Of a DNA stretch of 64,000 bases, positions 21,148-34,984 are shown one piece after another. The DNA lies in NCBI RefSeq assembly GCF_029867415.1, contig NW_026705216.1, positions 434,001 through 498,000 of the forward strand, written 5' to 3'. This stretch comes from Vicia villosa (Eukaryota; Streptophyta; Magnoliopsida; Fabales; Fabaceae). How positions within the stretch are numbered: the stretch's first letter is position 1; every line of letters starts with the position of its first letter. The notes below the pieces were generated by a model that was not told the origin of the DNA, did not search any database, and saw nothing but the letters and a program-made list of their open reading frames with translations. A program made the position numbers and the translations under genes.

Positions 21148-23118
21148 TGTAACACTCCATTTATTTTCATATTTTAATTTAATTAATTTAATTGAATTAT
21201 GGGGAATTATTTGGAATTATGGAAGATTATGAGGAATTAAGCAATTGGGCTTGAGTTGTGGTTAGTAAGGAAGGGGGTGCATTGGTAGGCCCTATTACTA
21301 ATTAAAATAATTTTATTTTATTTTCAATAAAATAGAAGGAGTTGTGGAATAGAGAGGGTTACAACATTTTGGAAAAGAGTCTGAATGTGAAAAGAGAAGA
21401 GGAGCGGAGAAGTGCGGCACGAGGAAGAGCGAAGAATCAACCTTCAGGTAAGGGGGGACTCTTCCGTTTATCTTCTATTATGGAATTATAGGTAGTATGA
21501 TAGAATTGATCATGTTTATCGTACCAATTGAGTTATGCTTAGGTTATAGGAATGTTAGGTTTCGGGAGAATTGATTGGTAATGATTGTGGTGATCAAGTA
21601 TAGTGTTAATTAGATGATTTAAATGTATTATGATGTGTTATAATCTGTGTTTGGTTCACCGTATGCGAAATCTGGTTGGAATGGGATTGGTTTGGTAATG
21701 ACTTGGTGAAGGTAGGGCGAAATCGCAGGCTGTTTTCAGCGATTCAGAGTTATGGAAATCGCCAGTTGGCGCCGCGTCCAGGAGTTGGCGCCGCGAACTG
21801 CTTGGCAGAAAGCCAGGAAGTTTTGTTGTGTTCAGTACGCGCCGCGAGCATATGGCCGCGCTGCGAAGGCGTACTTCTTTTCTCATTTCGCGCCGCGAAC
21901 ACATATTTGCGCCGCGAAGTGCTTGGCAGAATGTTGGGGATTTTTGACTCGCTCAGTTCGCGCCGCGAACCAAGGTTGGCGCCGCGTGCTGTTGGTGACA
22001 GGCCATTTTGAAAGTTTAAAAATGTGTAACTTTTAAACCGTAAACCGGATTTTGGTGCCGTTCCGAGCATGGTGAAGCTAATCAGATAATTTACATAATA
22101 AAATGGTGTTTTGAGTTGTGACTCGAAATTATTTAAAATACTCGATTATAATTGGTTGTGGTGGTTTATGCTTATAGGTACACTAATGAATGTTTTACCT
22201 GTATGATGTTGTGGTTGTAACTGGTGTTTGTTATACATGTATTGTTGGTGTAAAATATGTGTTTTACTATGATTGAGGAATAGTATGATTGTGTGTGGCC
22301 ATTTATTATGGTAATGGATGATTATGACATATGGTCGATTTATGTGGGTGATGAGCATGTTATGGTTGATGCATGCATTCATAATCATTTTGTGGCTGGT
22401 CCTTGACGATGGTGGATCAGTGGTAGCTAATTCCCATTGTGTGGAATTAGTGAGTGGGTGTTACCGTATCCTTGACGATGGTGGGTCGGTGAGTTGGGTT
22501 ATCCCAGATTTTGGTACCACATGCATATAGTTGCATTGCATTAGGCTGTTTGTGCTATTATAACATGAATGGAAGATCGTCCAATGTTATAATATGTGTT
22601 GATTGGTTGTTTGCTTACTGATTGTATGGTTTGAATCTGATCGTAATTGCGATTGGGTGAATGGCATGTGAAACGATATTTTATTATCTATATCTTATAA
22701 CTTTAGTTAAATGTGAATGAGACTCACCCTTACTGTTGTTATTTTTCAGATTGAGGAGTAGCACTTGTATTTGGTGAGGATTAGCTCGTCAAGTAGTTCG
22801 TTAGAGTCAGTTGGGTCTGTGTCATGCTCTGGTCGTGTAACACTGGGGACGTTGTTTAGAGTTATTTGTGGAACTCTTGTTACTTCAGTATTTTATTATG
22901 GTGGTGTTTTAAGTATATGACTTTGGATGTTGCATTGTTCAGATGTTAAATATATTTTCCGCTGTGTTGACATGACGATCTGAATGATATTTGAGTTTAA
23001 CGTTCCTTTTATGGCATGACATGAGTATTATTTTAATTATATGGAAGTTGTAATGCCCTTTTCATGTTTTACTCTGATATTTGTTTAATATTATGTGGGG
23101 TATTATAAGGGTGTTACA
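21148..23118 (+). mobile_element. 5' LTR of Tekay element
   Basis: Runs from TGTAACACTCC to GGGTGTTACA. Contains the GC palindromic-word module at 21767-21990. Frames inside it at 21656-22070 arise from the GC-rich module and are not genes. Confidence 0.95.
21767..22066 (+). repeat. GCGCCGCG palindromic-word module in Tekay 5' LTR
   Basis: Seven or so copies of GCGCCGCG, mostly in pairs 10-25 nt apart, with TGCTTGGCAGAA spacers used twice. It ends with the conserved GTGTAACTTTTAAACCGTAA motif at 22025. The same module is in the 3' LTR at 28279-28580. It is strongly GC-rich in an AT-rich LTR. Confidence 0.85.
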
Positions 23119-23120
23119 AT

Positions 23121-23137
23121 AGTGATATCAGAGCATA
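23121..23137 (+). promoter_or_regulatory. Primer binding site of Tekay element
   Basis: AGTGATATCAGAGCATAG lies 3 bases after the LTR end and matches the initiator tRNA-Met primer complement (TGGTATCAGAGC) with one change. Confidence 0.8.
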
Positions 23138-23254
23138 GTCGGTCGTTTGAGTCAGAGTCTTCGTGTCGGTTAATCCCTCGTATGCGAATAGTGTAAGATT
23201 GACACAGTCGATACTTCTTGTTCTAATAAATATTGTTTTATACTTAGCAGAACA

Positions 23255-23866
23255 ATGGCCGGAAGAGAAGGAAGAAACAACGACGCGATTGCTGAGGCTC
23301 TTGGTATGATTGCTGGTGTGTTGGGAGGGAATGCCAATGGAGCTGGTATTGGTGCTGACAGGCAGCTGAACAGTTTTCAGAGGAACAACCCTCCGTTGTT
23401 CAAAGGCACTCACAATCCCGAAGGCGCCCAGAAGTGGCTAAAGGAAATTGAAAGGATCTTCCGGGTGATTGATTGTGACGAAAATCTGAAGGTGAGATAT
23501 GGTACTCACATGCTGTCTGAAGAAGCTGATGATTGGTGGATGGCTAGTAGGGACGAACTGCAAGCTGCAGGTGTTGCAATCACTTGGGCTGTGTTCAAGA
23601 GAGAATTCTTGCAGAGGTACTTTCCTGAGGATGTTAGAGGCAAGAAAGAGATTGAATTTTTGGAGCTGACACAAGGTAACATGACCGTGCCAGAGTATGC
23701 GTCCAAGTTTGTTGAACTGGCAAAGTATTATGTCCACTACAATAATGATGAGGCTAGCGAGTTCTCGAAGTGTGTTAAGTTTGAAAATGGTCTCCGTGAC
23801 GAGATTAAACAGGGTATCAGATACCAGAGGATTCGCAGGTTTGTCGATTTGGTTGACTGCAGCTGA
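23255..23866 (+). pseudogene. Tekay gag, interrupted
   Basis: Starts MAGREGRNNDAIAEALG and encodes the capsid-type retrotransposon gag domain (FKGTHNPEGAQKWLKEIERI, then FKREFLQRYFPEDVRGKKE and MTVPEYASKFVELAKYY). It stops after 203 codons at a TGA in CAGCTGAATC, where gag-pol elements of this clade normally read on into the zinc knuckles. A second stop follows 16 codons on, and the pol frame is shifted by one base near 23890-23900. The TGA looks like CGA changed at a CpG. The zinc-knuckle part of gag is fused to pol downstream. Confidence 0.88.
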
Positions 23867-23895
23867 ATCTTTGAAGAGGACAATATTAAGCTGAA

Positions 23896-26800
23896 GTGTC
23901 ACACTCTCGCGAGTTAGTCGACAGGAAAGGGAAAAAGCATATGGATCGTGGTAAGCCATATGGTAAGGGTAACCAGAAAGCTGGAGGCTGGAAGAAGCCT
24001 AGTGGGGGAGACTCTAGTGCCCCTATTAAGTGCTTCAAGTGTGGAGAACCTGGACATCGCATTCACGAGTGCAAAAGTGAGGAAAAGAAGTGCTATAGAT
24101 GTGGAAAGGCAGGTCACATTGTTGTCGAATGCAAAGGGAACACTATAACTTGTTTCAACTGCGGGGAAGAAGGTCATATTAGTCCTAAGTGTCCTAAGCC
24201 GAGGAAGAATCAAGCTGGTGGTAAGGTGTTCGCCTTATCTGGTTCAGAGACTACTCCAGAGGATCGGTTGATTAAAGGTACGTGTTTTATCCATGGCACT
24301 CCTTTAATTGCAATAATAGATACTGGAGCAACTCACTCGTTTATTTCATTGGATTGTGCTAAACGCCTGAATTTGGAAATATATGATATTAATGGAAGTA
24401 TGATCATTGACACTCCTGCGTCGGGTTCAGTGACTACTTCGTTTGCTTGTTTGAACTGTCCAATTGATATTTTTGGTAGAGAATTCGGAATGGACTTAGT
24501 GTGCCTTCCATTGGAACAACTCGATGTTATCCTGGGCATGAATTGGTTGCAATTTAATCGGGTTCATATCAACTATTTCACGAAGACGGTTATTTTCCCT
24601 GAAGATGTCAGTGTTGAGGATTTAGCGATGACGGCTAGACAAGTGGACGAAGCAATGAAGGACGGGGCTGTTGTGTTTATGTTGATTGCATCCATGGAAG
24701 TGAAAAAGAAAGCGGTGAGTAGTGACTTACCGGTAGTATGTGAATTTCCCGAAGTTTTCCCAGAAGATGTAAGAGAATTACCGCCAGAGAGGGAGGTAGA
24801 TTTTGCTATTGAATTAATTCCTGGAACTAGTCCTGTGTCGATGGCACCTTATCGTATGTCGGCATCGGAATTGACTGAGTTAAAGAGTCAATTGGAAGAG
24901 TTACTTGAGAAGAGGTTTATTCGTCCTAGTGTCTCACCGTGGGGTGCGCCGGTGTTACTAGTGAAGAAGAAAGAAGGCTCAATGAGGCTGTGTGTGGATT
25001 ACAGGCAACTGAATAAAGTTACTATCAAGAATCGGTATCCATTGCCGAGGATTGATGATTTAATGGATCAACTGGTTGGTGCGAGCGTGTTCTGCAAAAT
25101 TGACTTGAGGTCGGGATATCATCAGATTCGGGTGAAGACGGACGATATTCAGAAGACGGCATTTAGAACAAGGTATGGCCATTACGAATATACAGTGATG
25201 CCATTTGGAGTAACTAATGCGCCAGGGGTTTTCATGGAATATATGAATAGGATTTTTCATCCCTATCTCGACCAGTTCGTAGTAATATTTATCAATGATA
25301 TTTTAATATATTCTAAGAATGAAGAAGAGCATGCAGATCATCTTAGAGTGGTATTAGAACTATTGAAGGAAAAGAAACTTTATGCAAAACTGTCAAAGTG
25401 TGAGTTCTGGCTAAGTGAAGTAAGCTTTCTTGGGCATGTAATTTCTAAAGATGGTATTGTCGTTGACCCAACGAAAGTAGAAGCAGTATCTCAATGGGAA
25501 GCTCCGAAGTCAGTTTCCGAAATCCGTAGTTTCCTTGGTCTTGCGGGTTACTATAGAAAGTTCATTGAAGGTTTTTCAAAGTTAGCGTTGCCGTTAACTA
25601 AGTTGACTAGGAAGGGTCAAGCCTTCATCTGGGACTCGAAATGTGAAGAAGGATTCCAAGAGTTGAAGAAGAGGTTGACTAGTGCGCCGATCTTGATTTT
25701 GCCGAATCCGGCGGAATCTTTTGTTGTATATTGTGATGCTTCGTTGTTAGGATTGGGAGGTGTACTAATGCAGAATCAACAGGTAGTCGCTTATGCGTCG
25801 AGACAACTCAAAGTGCATGAGAGAAACTATCTGACTCATGACTTAGAGTTGGCGGCAGTGGTATTTGTGTTGAAATTGTGGAGGCATTATCTATATGGTT
25901 CAAGGTTTGAAGTGTTTAGTGATCACAAGAGTTTGAAGTATCTCTTTGACCAAAAAGAGCTGAATATGAGACAAAGAAGATGGTTAGAATTTCTCAAGGA
26001 TTATGATTTTGAACTGAATTATCATCCGGGTAAAGCAAATGTTGTTGCCGATGCATTGAGTAGGAAGTCCCTGCATATGTCTATGCTTATGGTGAGAAAA
26101 TTGGATTTAATTGAGCAATTCCGAGATTTGAGTTTAGTATGTGAAGACACTCCTACCAGTGTTAAATTGGGTATGCTGAAGCTGACTAGTGGTATTCTTG
26201 AGGAAATCCGAGAGGGTCAGAAGACTGATGTAGAGTTGGTTGATAAGTTGACTCTGATTAACCAAGATAAAGGAGGTGAATTCAGAATCGACGAGAATGG
26301 TATAATGAGGTTTGGTAATCGTGTTTGTGTTCCTGATTTTGCCGAGTTGAGGAGAAGCATTCTTGAGGAGGGACATCGTAGCGGATTAAGTATTCATCCT
26401 GGTGCTACCAAGATGTATCATGACTTAAAGAAGCTGTTTTGGTGGCCTGGAATGAAAAAGGAGATAGCTGAATTTGTCTATGCTTGTTTGACTTGCCAGA
26501 AGTCGAAGATTGAGCATCAGAAACCGTATGGAGCTATGCAACCGTTATTTATTCCAGAATGGAAGTGGGATAGTATATCTATGGATTTTGTTTCAGGTTT
26601 GCCGAGGACGGTGAAGAATTGTGAAGCAATTTGGGTTATTGTGGACAGGTTGACAAAGTCTGCTCACTTTATACCAATGAGAATGGATTACCCAATGGAG
26701 AAGCTGGCTCAATTGTATATTGAGAAGATAGTGAGTTTACATGGTATTCCTTTGAGTATCGTATCAGATAGAGATCCAAGGTTTACATCCAGATTCTGGG

Positions 26801-27621
26801 AAGGTTTGCAAAAGGCTTTGGGTACTAAGCTGAGATTAAGTTCTGCTTATCATCCGCAGACGGATGGACAGACGGAAAGAACTATTCAATCACTAGAAGA
26901 TTTGTTGCGTGCTTGTGTGTTGGAAAAAGGAGGTGCTTGGGATAGTTATCTACCCTTGATCGAATTTACTTACAATAATAGTTTTCACTCGAGTATTGGT
27001 ATGGCTCCGTTTGAAGCTTTGTATGGTCGGAGGTGTAGAACGCCTTTATGTTGGTACGAATCTGGCGAAAGTGCTGTGATTGGGCTAGAAATTGTTCAGG
27101 AGACAACAAAAAGGATTAAGATGATTCAAGAGGAGATGAAGACTTCTCAGAGTCGTCAGAAGAGTTATCATGATAAAAGAAGAAGGACACTTGAATTTCA
27201 AGAAGGGGATCATGTGTTCTTGAGGGTGACTCCTACAACTGGTGTTGGTAGAGCACTGAAATCAAGGAAGTTGACTCCGCGTTTCATTGGCCCGTTTCAG
27301 ATTACGGAGAGGGTTGGAGAAGTGGCGTATCGTATTGCGTTGCCACCGACACTTGCGAATCTGCATGATGTATTCCATGTGTCGCAGTTGAGGAAGTACA
27401 TTGCTGATCCATCTCATGTGATCCAAGTCGATGATGTACAGGTGAAGGATAACATGACAGTTGAAGCCTTGCCTATGAGGATTGAAGATCGAAGGCTGAA
27501 ACAATTGCGTGGCAAAGAGATAGCACTGGTCAAAGTAGCTTGGGGAGGACCAGCAGGTGGGAATGTGACTTGGGAACTGGAAAGTCAGATGAAGGATTCC
27601 TATCCAGAGTTATTTGCCTAA
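23896..27621 (+). CDS. Tekay gag C-terminus plus pol polyprotein with chromodomain
   Basis: Open for 1241 codons from GTG at 23896 (no true start; it continues gag in a shifted frame). Order: three CCHC zinc knuckles at residues 46-59, 66-79 and 86-99; aspartic protease with IDTGATHSF at 141-149; reverse transcriptase about 300-480; RNase H with [11 protein letters not shown]; integrase with an HHCC finger ([21 protein letters not shown]) and core DFVSGLPRT / [12 protein letters not shown] / [11 protein letters not shown]-terminal chromodomain ([18 protein letters not shown]). The order RT-RNase H-integrase plus chromodomain places it in the chromoviruses, Tekay clade. The polymerase motif is FINDIL, with Asn467 in place of the first catalytic Asp, so the enzyme should be dead. 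The frame otherwise shows no stop. Confidence 0.92.
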   Translation: MSHSRELVDRKGKKHMDRGKPYGKGNQKAGGWKKPSGGDSSAPIKCFKCGEPGHRIHECKSEEKKCYRCGKAGHIVVECKGNTITCFNCGEEGHISPKCPKPRKNQAGGKVFALSGSETTPEDRLIKGTCFIHGTPLIAIIDTGATHSFISLDCAKRLNLEIYDINGSMIIDTPASGSVTTSFACLNCPIDIFGREFGMDLVCLPLEQLDVILGMNWLQFNRVHINYFTKTVIFPEDVSVEDLAMTARQVDEAMKDGAVVFMLIASMEVKKKAVSSDLPVVCEFPEVFPEDVRELPPEREVDFAIELIPGTSPVSMAPYRMSASELTELKSQLEELLEKRFIRPSVSPWGAPVLLVKKKEGSMRLCVDYRQLNKVTIKNRYPLPRIDDLMDQLVGASVFCKIDLRSGYHQIRVKTDDIQKTAFRTRYGHYEYTVMPFGVTNAPGVFMEYMNRIFHPYLDQFVVIFINDILIYSKNEEEHADHLRVVLELLKEKKLYAKLSKCEFWLSEVSFLGHVISKDGIVVDPTKVEAVSQWEAPKSVSEIRSFLGLAGYYRKFIEGFSKLALPLTKLTRKGQAFIWDSKCEEGFQELKKRLTSAPILILPNPAESFVVYCDASLLGLGGVLMQNQQVVAYASRQLKVHERNYLTHDLELAAVVFVLKLWRHYLYGSRFEVFSDHKSLKYLFDQKELNMRQRRWLEFLKDYDFELNYHPGKANVVADALSRKSLHMSMLMVRKLDLIEQFRDLSLVCEDTPTSVKLGMLKLTSGILEEIREGQKTDVELVDKLTLINQDKGGEFRIDENGIMRFGNRVCVPDFAELRRSILEEGHRSGLSIHPGATKMYHDLKKLFWWPGMKKEIAEFVYACLTCQKSKIEHQKPYGAMQPLFIPEWKWDSISMDFVSGLPRTVKNCEAIWVIVDRLTKSAHFIPMRMDYPMEKLAQLYIEKIVSLHGIPLSIVSDRDPRFTSRFWEGLQKALGTKLRLSSAYHPQTDGQTERTIQSLEDLLRACVLEKGGAWDSYLPLIEFTYNNSFHSSIGMAPFEALYGRRCRTPLCWYESGESAVIGLEIVQETTKRIKMIQEEMKTSQSRQKSYHDKRRRTLEFQEGDHVFLRVTPTTGVGRALKSRKLTPRFIGPFQITERVGEVAYRIALPPTLANLHDVFHVSQLRKYIADPSHVIQVDDVQVKDNMTVEALPMRIEDRRLKQLRGKEIALVKVAWGGPAGGNVTWELESQMKDSYPELFA

Positions 27622-27649
27622 GGTATGTTTTCGAAGATGAAAACTATTT

Positions 27650-27662
27650 AGTGGGGGAGAGT
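27650..27662 (+). promoter_or_regulatory. Polypurine tract of Tekay element
   Basis: AGTGGGGGAGAG ends directly before the 3' LTR (TGTAACAC). Confidence 0.9.
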
Positions 27663-29630
27663 TGTAACACTCCATTTATTTTCATAATTTAATTTAATTA
27701 ATTTAATTGAATTATGGGGAATTATTTGGAATTATGGAAGATTATGAGGAATTAAGCAATTGGGCTTGAGTTGTGGTTAGTAAGGAAGGGGGTGCATTGG
27801 TAGGCCCTATTACTAATTAAAATAATTTTATTTTATTTTCAATAAAATAGGAGTAGTGGAATAGAGAGGGTTACAGCATTTTGGAAAAGAGTCTGAACGT
27901 GAAAAGAGAAGAGGACCGGAGAAGTGCGGCACGAGGAAAAGCGAAGAATCAACCTTCAGGTAAGGGGGGACTCTTCCGTTTATCTTCTATTATGGAATTA
28001 TAGGTAGTATGATAGAATTGATCATGTTTATCGTACCAATTGAGTTATGCTTAGGTTGTAGGAATGTTAGGTTTCGGGAGAATTGATTGGTAATGATTGT
28101 GGTGATCAAGTATAGTGTTAATTAGATGATTTAAATGTATTATGATGTGTTATAATCTGTGTTTGTTTCACCGTATGCGAAATCTGGTTGGAATGGGATT
28201 GGTTTGGTAATGACTTGGTGAAGGTAGGGCGAAATCGCAGGCTGTTTTCAGCGATTCGGAGTTCTGGAAATCGCCAGTTGGCGCCGCGTCCAGGAGTTGG
28301 CGCCGCGAACTGCTTGGCAGAAAGCCAGGAAGTTTTGTTGTGTTCAGTACGCGCCGCGAGCATATGGCCGCGCCGCGAAGGCGTACTTCTTTTCTCATTT
28401 CGCGCCGCGAACACATATTTGCGTCGCGAAGTGCTTGGCAGAATGTTGGGGATTTTTGACTCGCTCAGTTCGCGCCGCGAACCAAGGTTGGCGCCGCGTG
28501 CTGTTGGTGACAGGCCATTTTGAAAGTTTAAAAATGTGTAACTTTTAAACCGTAAACCGGATTTTGGTTCCGTTTCGAGAATGGTGAAGCTAATCAGATA
28601 ATTTACATAATAAAATGGTGTTTTGAGTTGTGACTCGAAATTATTTAAAATACTCGATTATAATTGGTTGTGGTGGTTTATGCTTATATGTACACTAATG
28701 AATGTTTTACCTGTATGATGTTGTGGTTGTAACCGGTGTTTGTTATACATGTATTGTTGGTGTAAAATATGTGTTTTACTATGATTGAGGAATAGTATGA
28801 TTGTGTGTGGCCATTTATTATGGTAATGGATGATTATGACATATGGTCGATTTATGTGGGTGATGAGCATGTTATGGTTGATGCATGCATTCATAATCAT
28901 TTTGTGGCTGGTCCTTGACGATGGTGGATCAGTGGTAGCTAATTCCCATTGTGTGGAATTAGTGAGTGAGTGTTACTGTATCCTTGATGATGATGGGTCG
29001 GTGAGTTGGGTTATCCCAGATTTTGGTACTACATGCATATAGTTGCATTGCATTAGGCTGTTTGTGCTATTATAACATGAATGGAAGATCGTCCAATGTT
29101 ATAATATGTGTTGATTGGTTGTTTTCTTACTGATTGTATGGTTTGAATCTGATCGTAACTGCGATTGGATGAATGGCATGTGAAACGATATTTTATTATC
29201 TATATCTTATAACATTAGTTAAATGTGAATGAGACTCACCCTTACTGTTGTTATTTTTCAGATTGAGGAGTAGCACTTGTATTTGGTGAGGATTAGCTCG
29301 TCAAGTAGTTCGTTAGAGTCAGTTGGGTCTGTGTCATGCTCTGGTCGTGTAACACTGGGGACGTTGTTTAGAGTTATTTGTGGAACTCTTGTTACTTCAG
29401 TATTTTATTATGGTGGTGTTTTAAGTCTATGACTTTGGATGTTGCATTGTTCAGATGTTAAATATATTTTCCGCTGTGTTGACATGACGATCTGAATGAT
29501 ATTTGAGTTTAACGTTCCTTTTATGGCATGACATGAGTATTATTTTAATTATATGGAAGTTGTAATGCCCTTTTCATGTTTTACTCTGATATTTGTTTAA
29601 TATTATGCGGGGTATTAGAAGGGTGTTACA
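27663..29630 (+). mobile_element. 3' LTR of Tekay element
   Basis: 1968 bp, ends GGGTGTTACA and is followed by TATCT. The differences from the 5' LTR include several in CpG context (GCGCCGCG changed to GCGTCGCG near 28425). Confidence 0.95.
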
Positions 29631-29773
29631 TATCTGTTGTCTAAGAGATGATTTTGTTGGTTGTTGAAAGCTTTTAGTTTTTGGGAACGTCGATGTGACA
29701 CCCTTTTATGTATGCATGCTAATTTACTCTAATTATATGTTAAATATTTGGGGTTATAGAAAGGGGTGTTACA
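29631..29773 (+). mobile_element. Right part of older Tekay-like LTR relic
   Basis: Continues the LTR cut at 21147 and ends GGGGTGTTACA at 29773, the same terminal wording as the young LTRs. Protease sequence of the Ogre/Tat element begins at once after it. Confidence 0.75.
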
Positions 29774-30240
29774 CATATGGTCACTACTTTGTCTCTAAAG
29801 TTGTAGTATTTTATCTTAAGATAGATAATGGATATTACTGCCCCTAAAGCCACGATGATGGGTCTCTACATAATGTGGTATTAGACTGACTTACAATGTA
29901 CCAGTAGGAAATCAACGTCTATGTTCTTTACATCATTCTCTTCTCCAAAGGTAACCAATAGTTTGATAAAACCCCAAAGGCAAGTTACCATTTTGTTGAA
30001 GCCTCGTAAATTTGTTCCCATATGTGGAACTAAGGTTTTTTCCAGACCCAACTTCGTGAACAATTTGGCATGCATAATGTTACATGAACTCCCTTCGTCA
30101 ATAAGAATTCATGAGAAGTTAAAATTGGCTAAGGGTTTATTAACTATAAATGAAAATGTATTTCTTAGGTATGCCTTTTATCCTTTCTATGTCTTTAAAG
30201 CTTGGAATGGGTCGCTCGTAGCTTTTTCCTATAGCTGATT
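29774..30240 (-). pseudogene. Ogre/Tat-type protease region
   Basis: Minus-strand translation gives LIDEGSSCNIMHAKLF (aspartic protease active site, near 30100), then TKLGLEKTLVPHMGTNLRGF, VTCLWGFIKLLVTFGEE and VDFLLVHCKSV. After an in-frame stop it reads IVALGAV, with KIKYYNFRDKVVTI running up to the LTR relic. This is the protease and linker of Ogre/Tat polyproteins. With 19264-19806 it shows one element broken by the nested LTR and Tekay insertions. Confidence 0.8.
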
Positions 30241-32300
<2,060 letters not shown>

Positions 32301-32305
32301 GCCTC

Positions 32306-32420
32306 AAACAAACAAGCTGAACTGATTTTACTTGTTAACTTTAAACTAGTAAATTTGAAAAAACAAACAAACAAGCTGAACTGATTTTAATTGTTAACTT
32401 TAAACTAGTAAATTTGAACT
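32306..32420. repeat. 59-bp tandem duplication
   Basis: A unit containing AACAAGCTGAACTGATTTTA and TTAACTTTAAACTAGTAAAT occurs twice with a 59-bp period and one or two changes. Confidence 0.85.
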
Positions 32421-32569
32421 ATAAGTTTTTTTTTTATCAAACTTGAATCAAGTTTCGAGTAGAACCAAATTTATTGAGTTGAGGTATGGCAATTTCGTGC
32501 ATCACATTTCACTATTGAATCATATGAAATATCATTAAATTTATTGATTTAATGATGACAAACAAACTT

Positions 32570-33075
32570 TTTTTGTCCTTAAGTCTCACATCGACAATGA
32601 ATTAGTAAAATGTTTGATATATAAAAGATATGACACATGTATCAAATGTTTTGAATTTTTTAATCGAGTTGTGGCATCTCATTCTCTTGTGGTCATGGAT
32701 ATTGATACACACTGTTTCTCTTAGTTTCCAACAATTGGTATCAAAGTTGTTTTAACTTAAATCCTTTTATAGGAAATGAGGGAGATTATTGAGTAAAATA
32801 TGAGTGATTAAGTCTCATGTCGATTATGAATGAGTAAAATATGAGTGATTAAGTCTCACGTCGATTATGAATGAGTAAAATATTGAACATATTAGAGGGA
32901 TGACTTATATATAATGCCTTGCAATTTTGGATGGAGACGTGGCATTTCACTCTCTGATGATCCTCGAGTAATTTCACACTGTTTCTCTATGATGCGTTTG
33001 ATCTCATGAGATATGATTCTTTGAGGATGTTTGAAAAAAAGCACAAAGACACACAACTAATATGATATCAGAACG
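32570..33075 (+). repeat. Two diverged LTR-end-like units with primer-site-like tails
   Basis: Two copies of the order AAGTCTCAC(A/G)TCGA..., a TATATAA-type word, GTGGCATxTCA, CACACTGTTTCTC and a tRNA-Met-like site (TTGGTATCAAAG near 32735; TGATATCAGAAC near 33063). Between them a 41-bp unit (GAGTGATTAAGTCTCATGTC...) is duplicated at 32791-32880. This looks like LTR termini of a small copia-type or TRIM-like element. No coding part. Confidence 0.5.
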
Positions 33076-33230
33076 GGATGCAGTGAGATAGAGAAGAGAG
33101 CCTATCATACCTTAATATATTCTTTCTACAACTAGTTTTCTATTCTTGTCATTGTCGAGGTTGTATCAGGTTAACATTGCAGTTGCTATTATTATAGACC
33201 TTTCCATGTCAAATCTTTTCAGTAGCTCTA

Positions 33231-33830
33231 TTATTTTTCAAGCCCTAGGAAGTATCTAAGCTCCCATATCATTGACATTTCAAATTCGTTCTGCATCATT
33301 TCAGAAAATTCCTTGCACAAGGATTCGTTAGTAGCACAATAAATGATATCATCGACATAACTTTGAACTAGTAAAATTCTAAGTTCAGTTTTCTTGATAA
33401 AAAGAGTTTTTATCAACTTGTCCTCTTTAGAACTTGTTTTTAAGCAAGAATTTACTTGGACGATACTACTATGCTTTGGGAGCTTGTTTCAGTCCATATA
33501 GAGATTTCTCGAAAACATGATCCGGAAAGGGCGAGTTGATAAACACATGGAGGTAGATCAACTTATTCCTCCTCTTGGATGTAACCATTTATAAAGGAAC
33601 TTTTTACATCCATTTGAAATAGTTTGAAATTCATGATGCATGAAAAATCCAATAACATCCTTATGGCCTCTAATATAGCCACAAGGACATAGTTTCATCT
33701 AAATCTATCCCTTCATGTTGATTGTAACAATTTGCAATGAGTCTGGATTTATTTCTTAAAACAGTGCCTTCTTCTTTCAGCTTGTTGGGGAAGGCCCAAC
33801 GAGTACTAATCATTTGATTAGCTAAAGCTT
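33231..33830 (-). pseudogene. SIRE-like reverse transcriptase fragment
   Basis: In minus-strand frames: MDVKSSFINGYIQEE near 33610, a LYGLKQAP-like stretch near 33490, and QSYVDDIIYCATNESLCKEF ending ELRYFLGL at 33231-33416. The YVDD polymerase box is kept, but frames break several times and RNase H is missing. Confidence 0.78.
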
Positions 33831-34230
33831 TAGGAACGAGTTCTTAAACATTGTTTTGCTCAAGTGGATTTAACTCTTCTTGCATGGAAATAGACCAATT
33901 TTTATAAACGAAAGCTTCGACAATTCTCAACTTGTGAAACAAAAGGCATAAAATTACATACCTTATTGAGGTAGTGTCGATTAGTGACTCCCTTAGTGAT
34001 ATCACCAATGACCTTTTGAATAGGATGGTCTTTTCCCGTACTCCATTCTTTTGGAAGATCTTGATGATCTTAAGTAGCATCTATATTTTGATATTGAACA
34101 TGTTCTTTTTTTTTATGACTTGATTTTGACTTTGACCTTGTTCTTCTTCTTGGTCGTTTTCTTCTAGATTTATCTTTTCTAGAATAGTGACACAATCAAT
34201 AACTTCTACTTCAAAAGTTTTAGAGTTAAT

Positions 34231-34980
34231 TTAATAAAAAGTTATGTGAACCGATTCTTCTATTATCAGGGTTCTTTTGTTAAATACTCTAAATACTTTA
34301 CTTGAAGTGGAATATCCTATTAATATGCCTTCATCAGCTTTTGTGTCAAATTTTCCGAGGATATCTTTTCCATTGTTAAGGATAAAGCATTTGTATGCAA
34401 AAATATAAAAGTGGTAGATATTCAAATTTATTTCTTTATATAGTTCATAGGGCGTTAAATTTAGAATTAGTCTTATCAAGACACGATTTATGACATAGCA
34501 AGCAATTCTTACTGCATTAACCCAAAAATATTTAGGAAGATTTGTATCATTGAGCATCGCGTACACAATCTTTTCTAGAGATATATTTTTCCTATCTACT
34601 ACTCCATTTTGTTGAGGAATTTTGGAGTGGAAAATATATGTCAAATACCGTTCTTTTTATAGAACCTTTTGAATTCCTCATTTTGGAATTCTCAACCGTA
34701 GTTGATTTTAATGGATGCAATGCTTGTTCTTTTTTTGTTTTGGATAACCTTTGCTAGTTTTCAAAAGGAAGAAAACACATATCTTTTCTGAGTTAAGAAT
34801 ATTTTTCTGGTGTAGCAAGAGTAGTCATATACAACTAAAGGGTGTATACGTTGCCACCAAGACTTACAGTTCTTGATGGGTCAAAAAGTTCCATGTGAAG
34901 CAGTTCTAAGGGTCGATCAGTGGTAACAATATTTTTTACATTAAAATAGGCCCTTACTTTCTTGCCCATTTGGAACGCAT
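34231..34980 (-). pseudogene. SIRE-like integrase fragment
   Basis: Frame 34644-34231 reads PQQNGVVDRKNISLE, then LPKYFWVNAVRIACYVINR, TPYELYKE and ILIGYSTSSKVFRVFNKRTL. These are the C-terminal half of a copia integrase core and the following linker. The catalytic Glu of the QNGVVERK motif reads Asp here. Upstream parts at 34650-34980 are broken. Confidence 0.8.
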
Positions 34981-34984
34981 CACA

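Larger units (their letters stand above)
21148..29630 (+). mobile_element. Complete Tekay-clade chromovirus (Ty3/gypsy)
   Basis: An 8483-bp element with two LTRs (1971 and 1968 bp), primer site, gag, pol with C-terminal chromodomain, and polypurine tract. The 5-bp target duplication TATCT is at 21143-21147 and 29631-29635. By eye the LTRs differ at about 28 positions plus a 3-bp indel (roughly 1.4%), so the insertion is recent. Coding is broken (see gag and pol). It landed inside an older related LTR. Confidence 0.95.

Noticed and set aside
21656..22070. Overlapping frames of 80-111 codons on both strands in the GC-rich part of the Tekay LTR (repeated at 28118-28548).
   Set aside because: They arise from stop-poor GCGCCGCG repeats in an LTR; both copies change identically with the LTR and show no domain.
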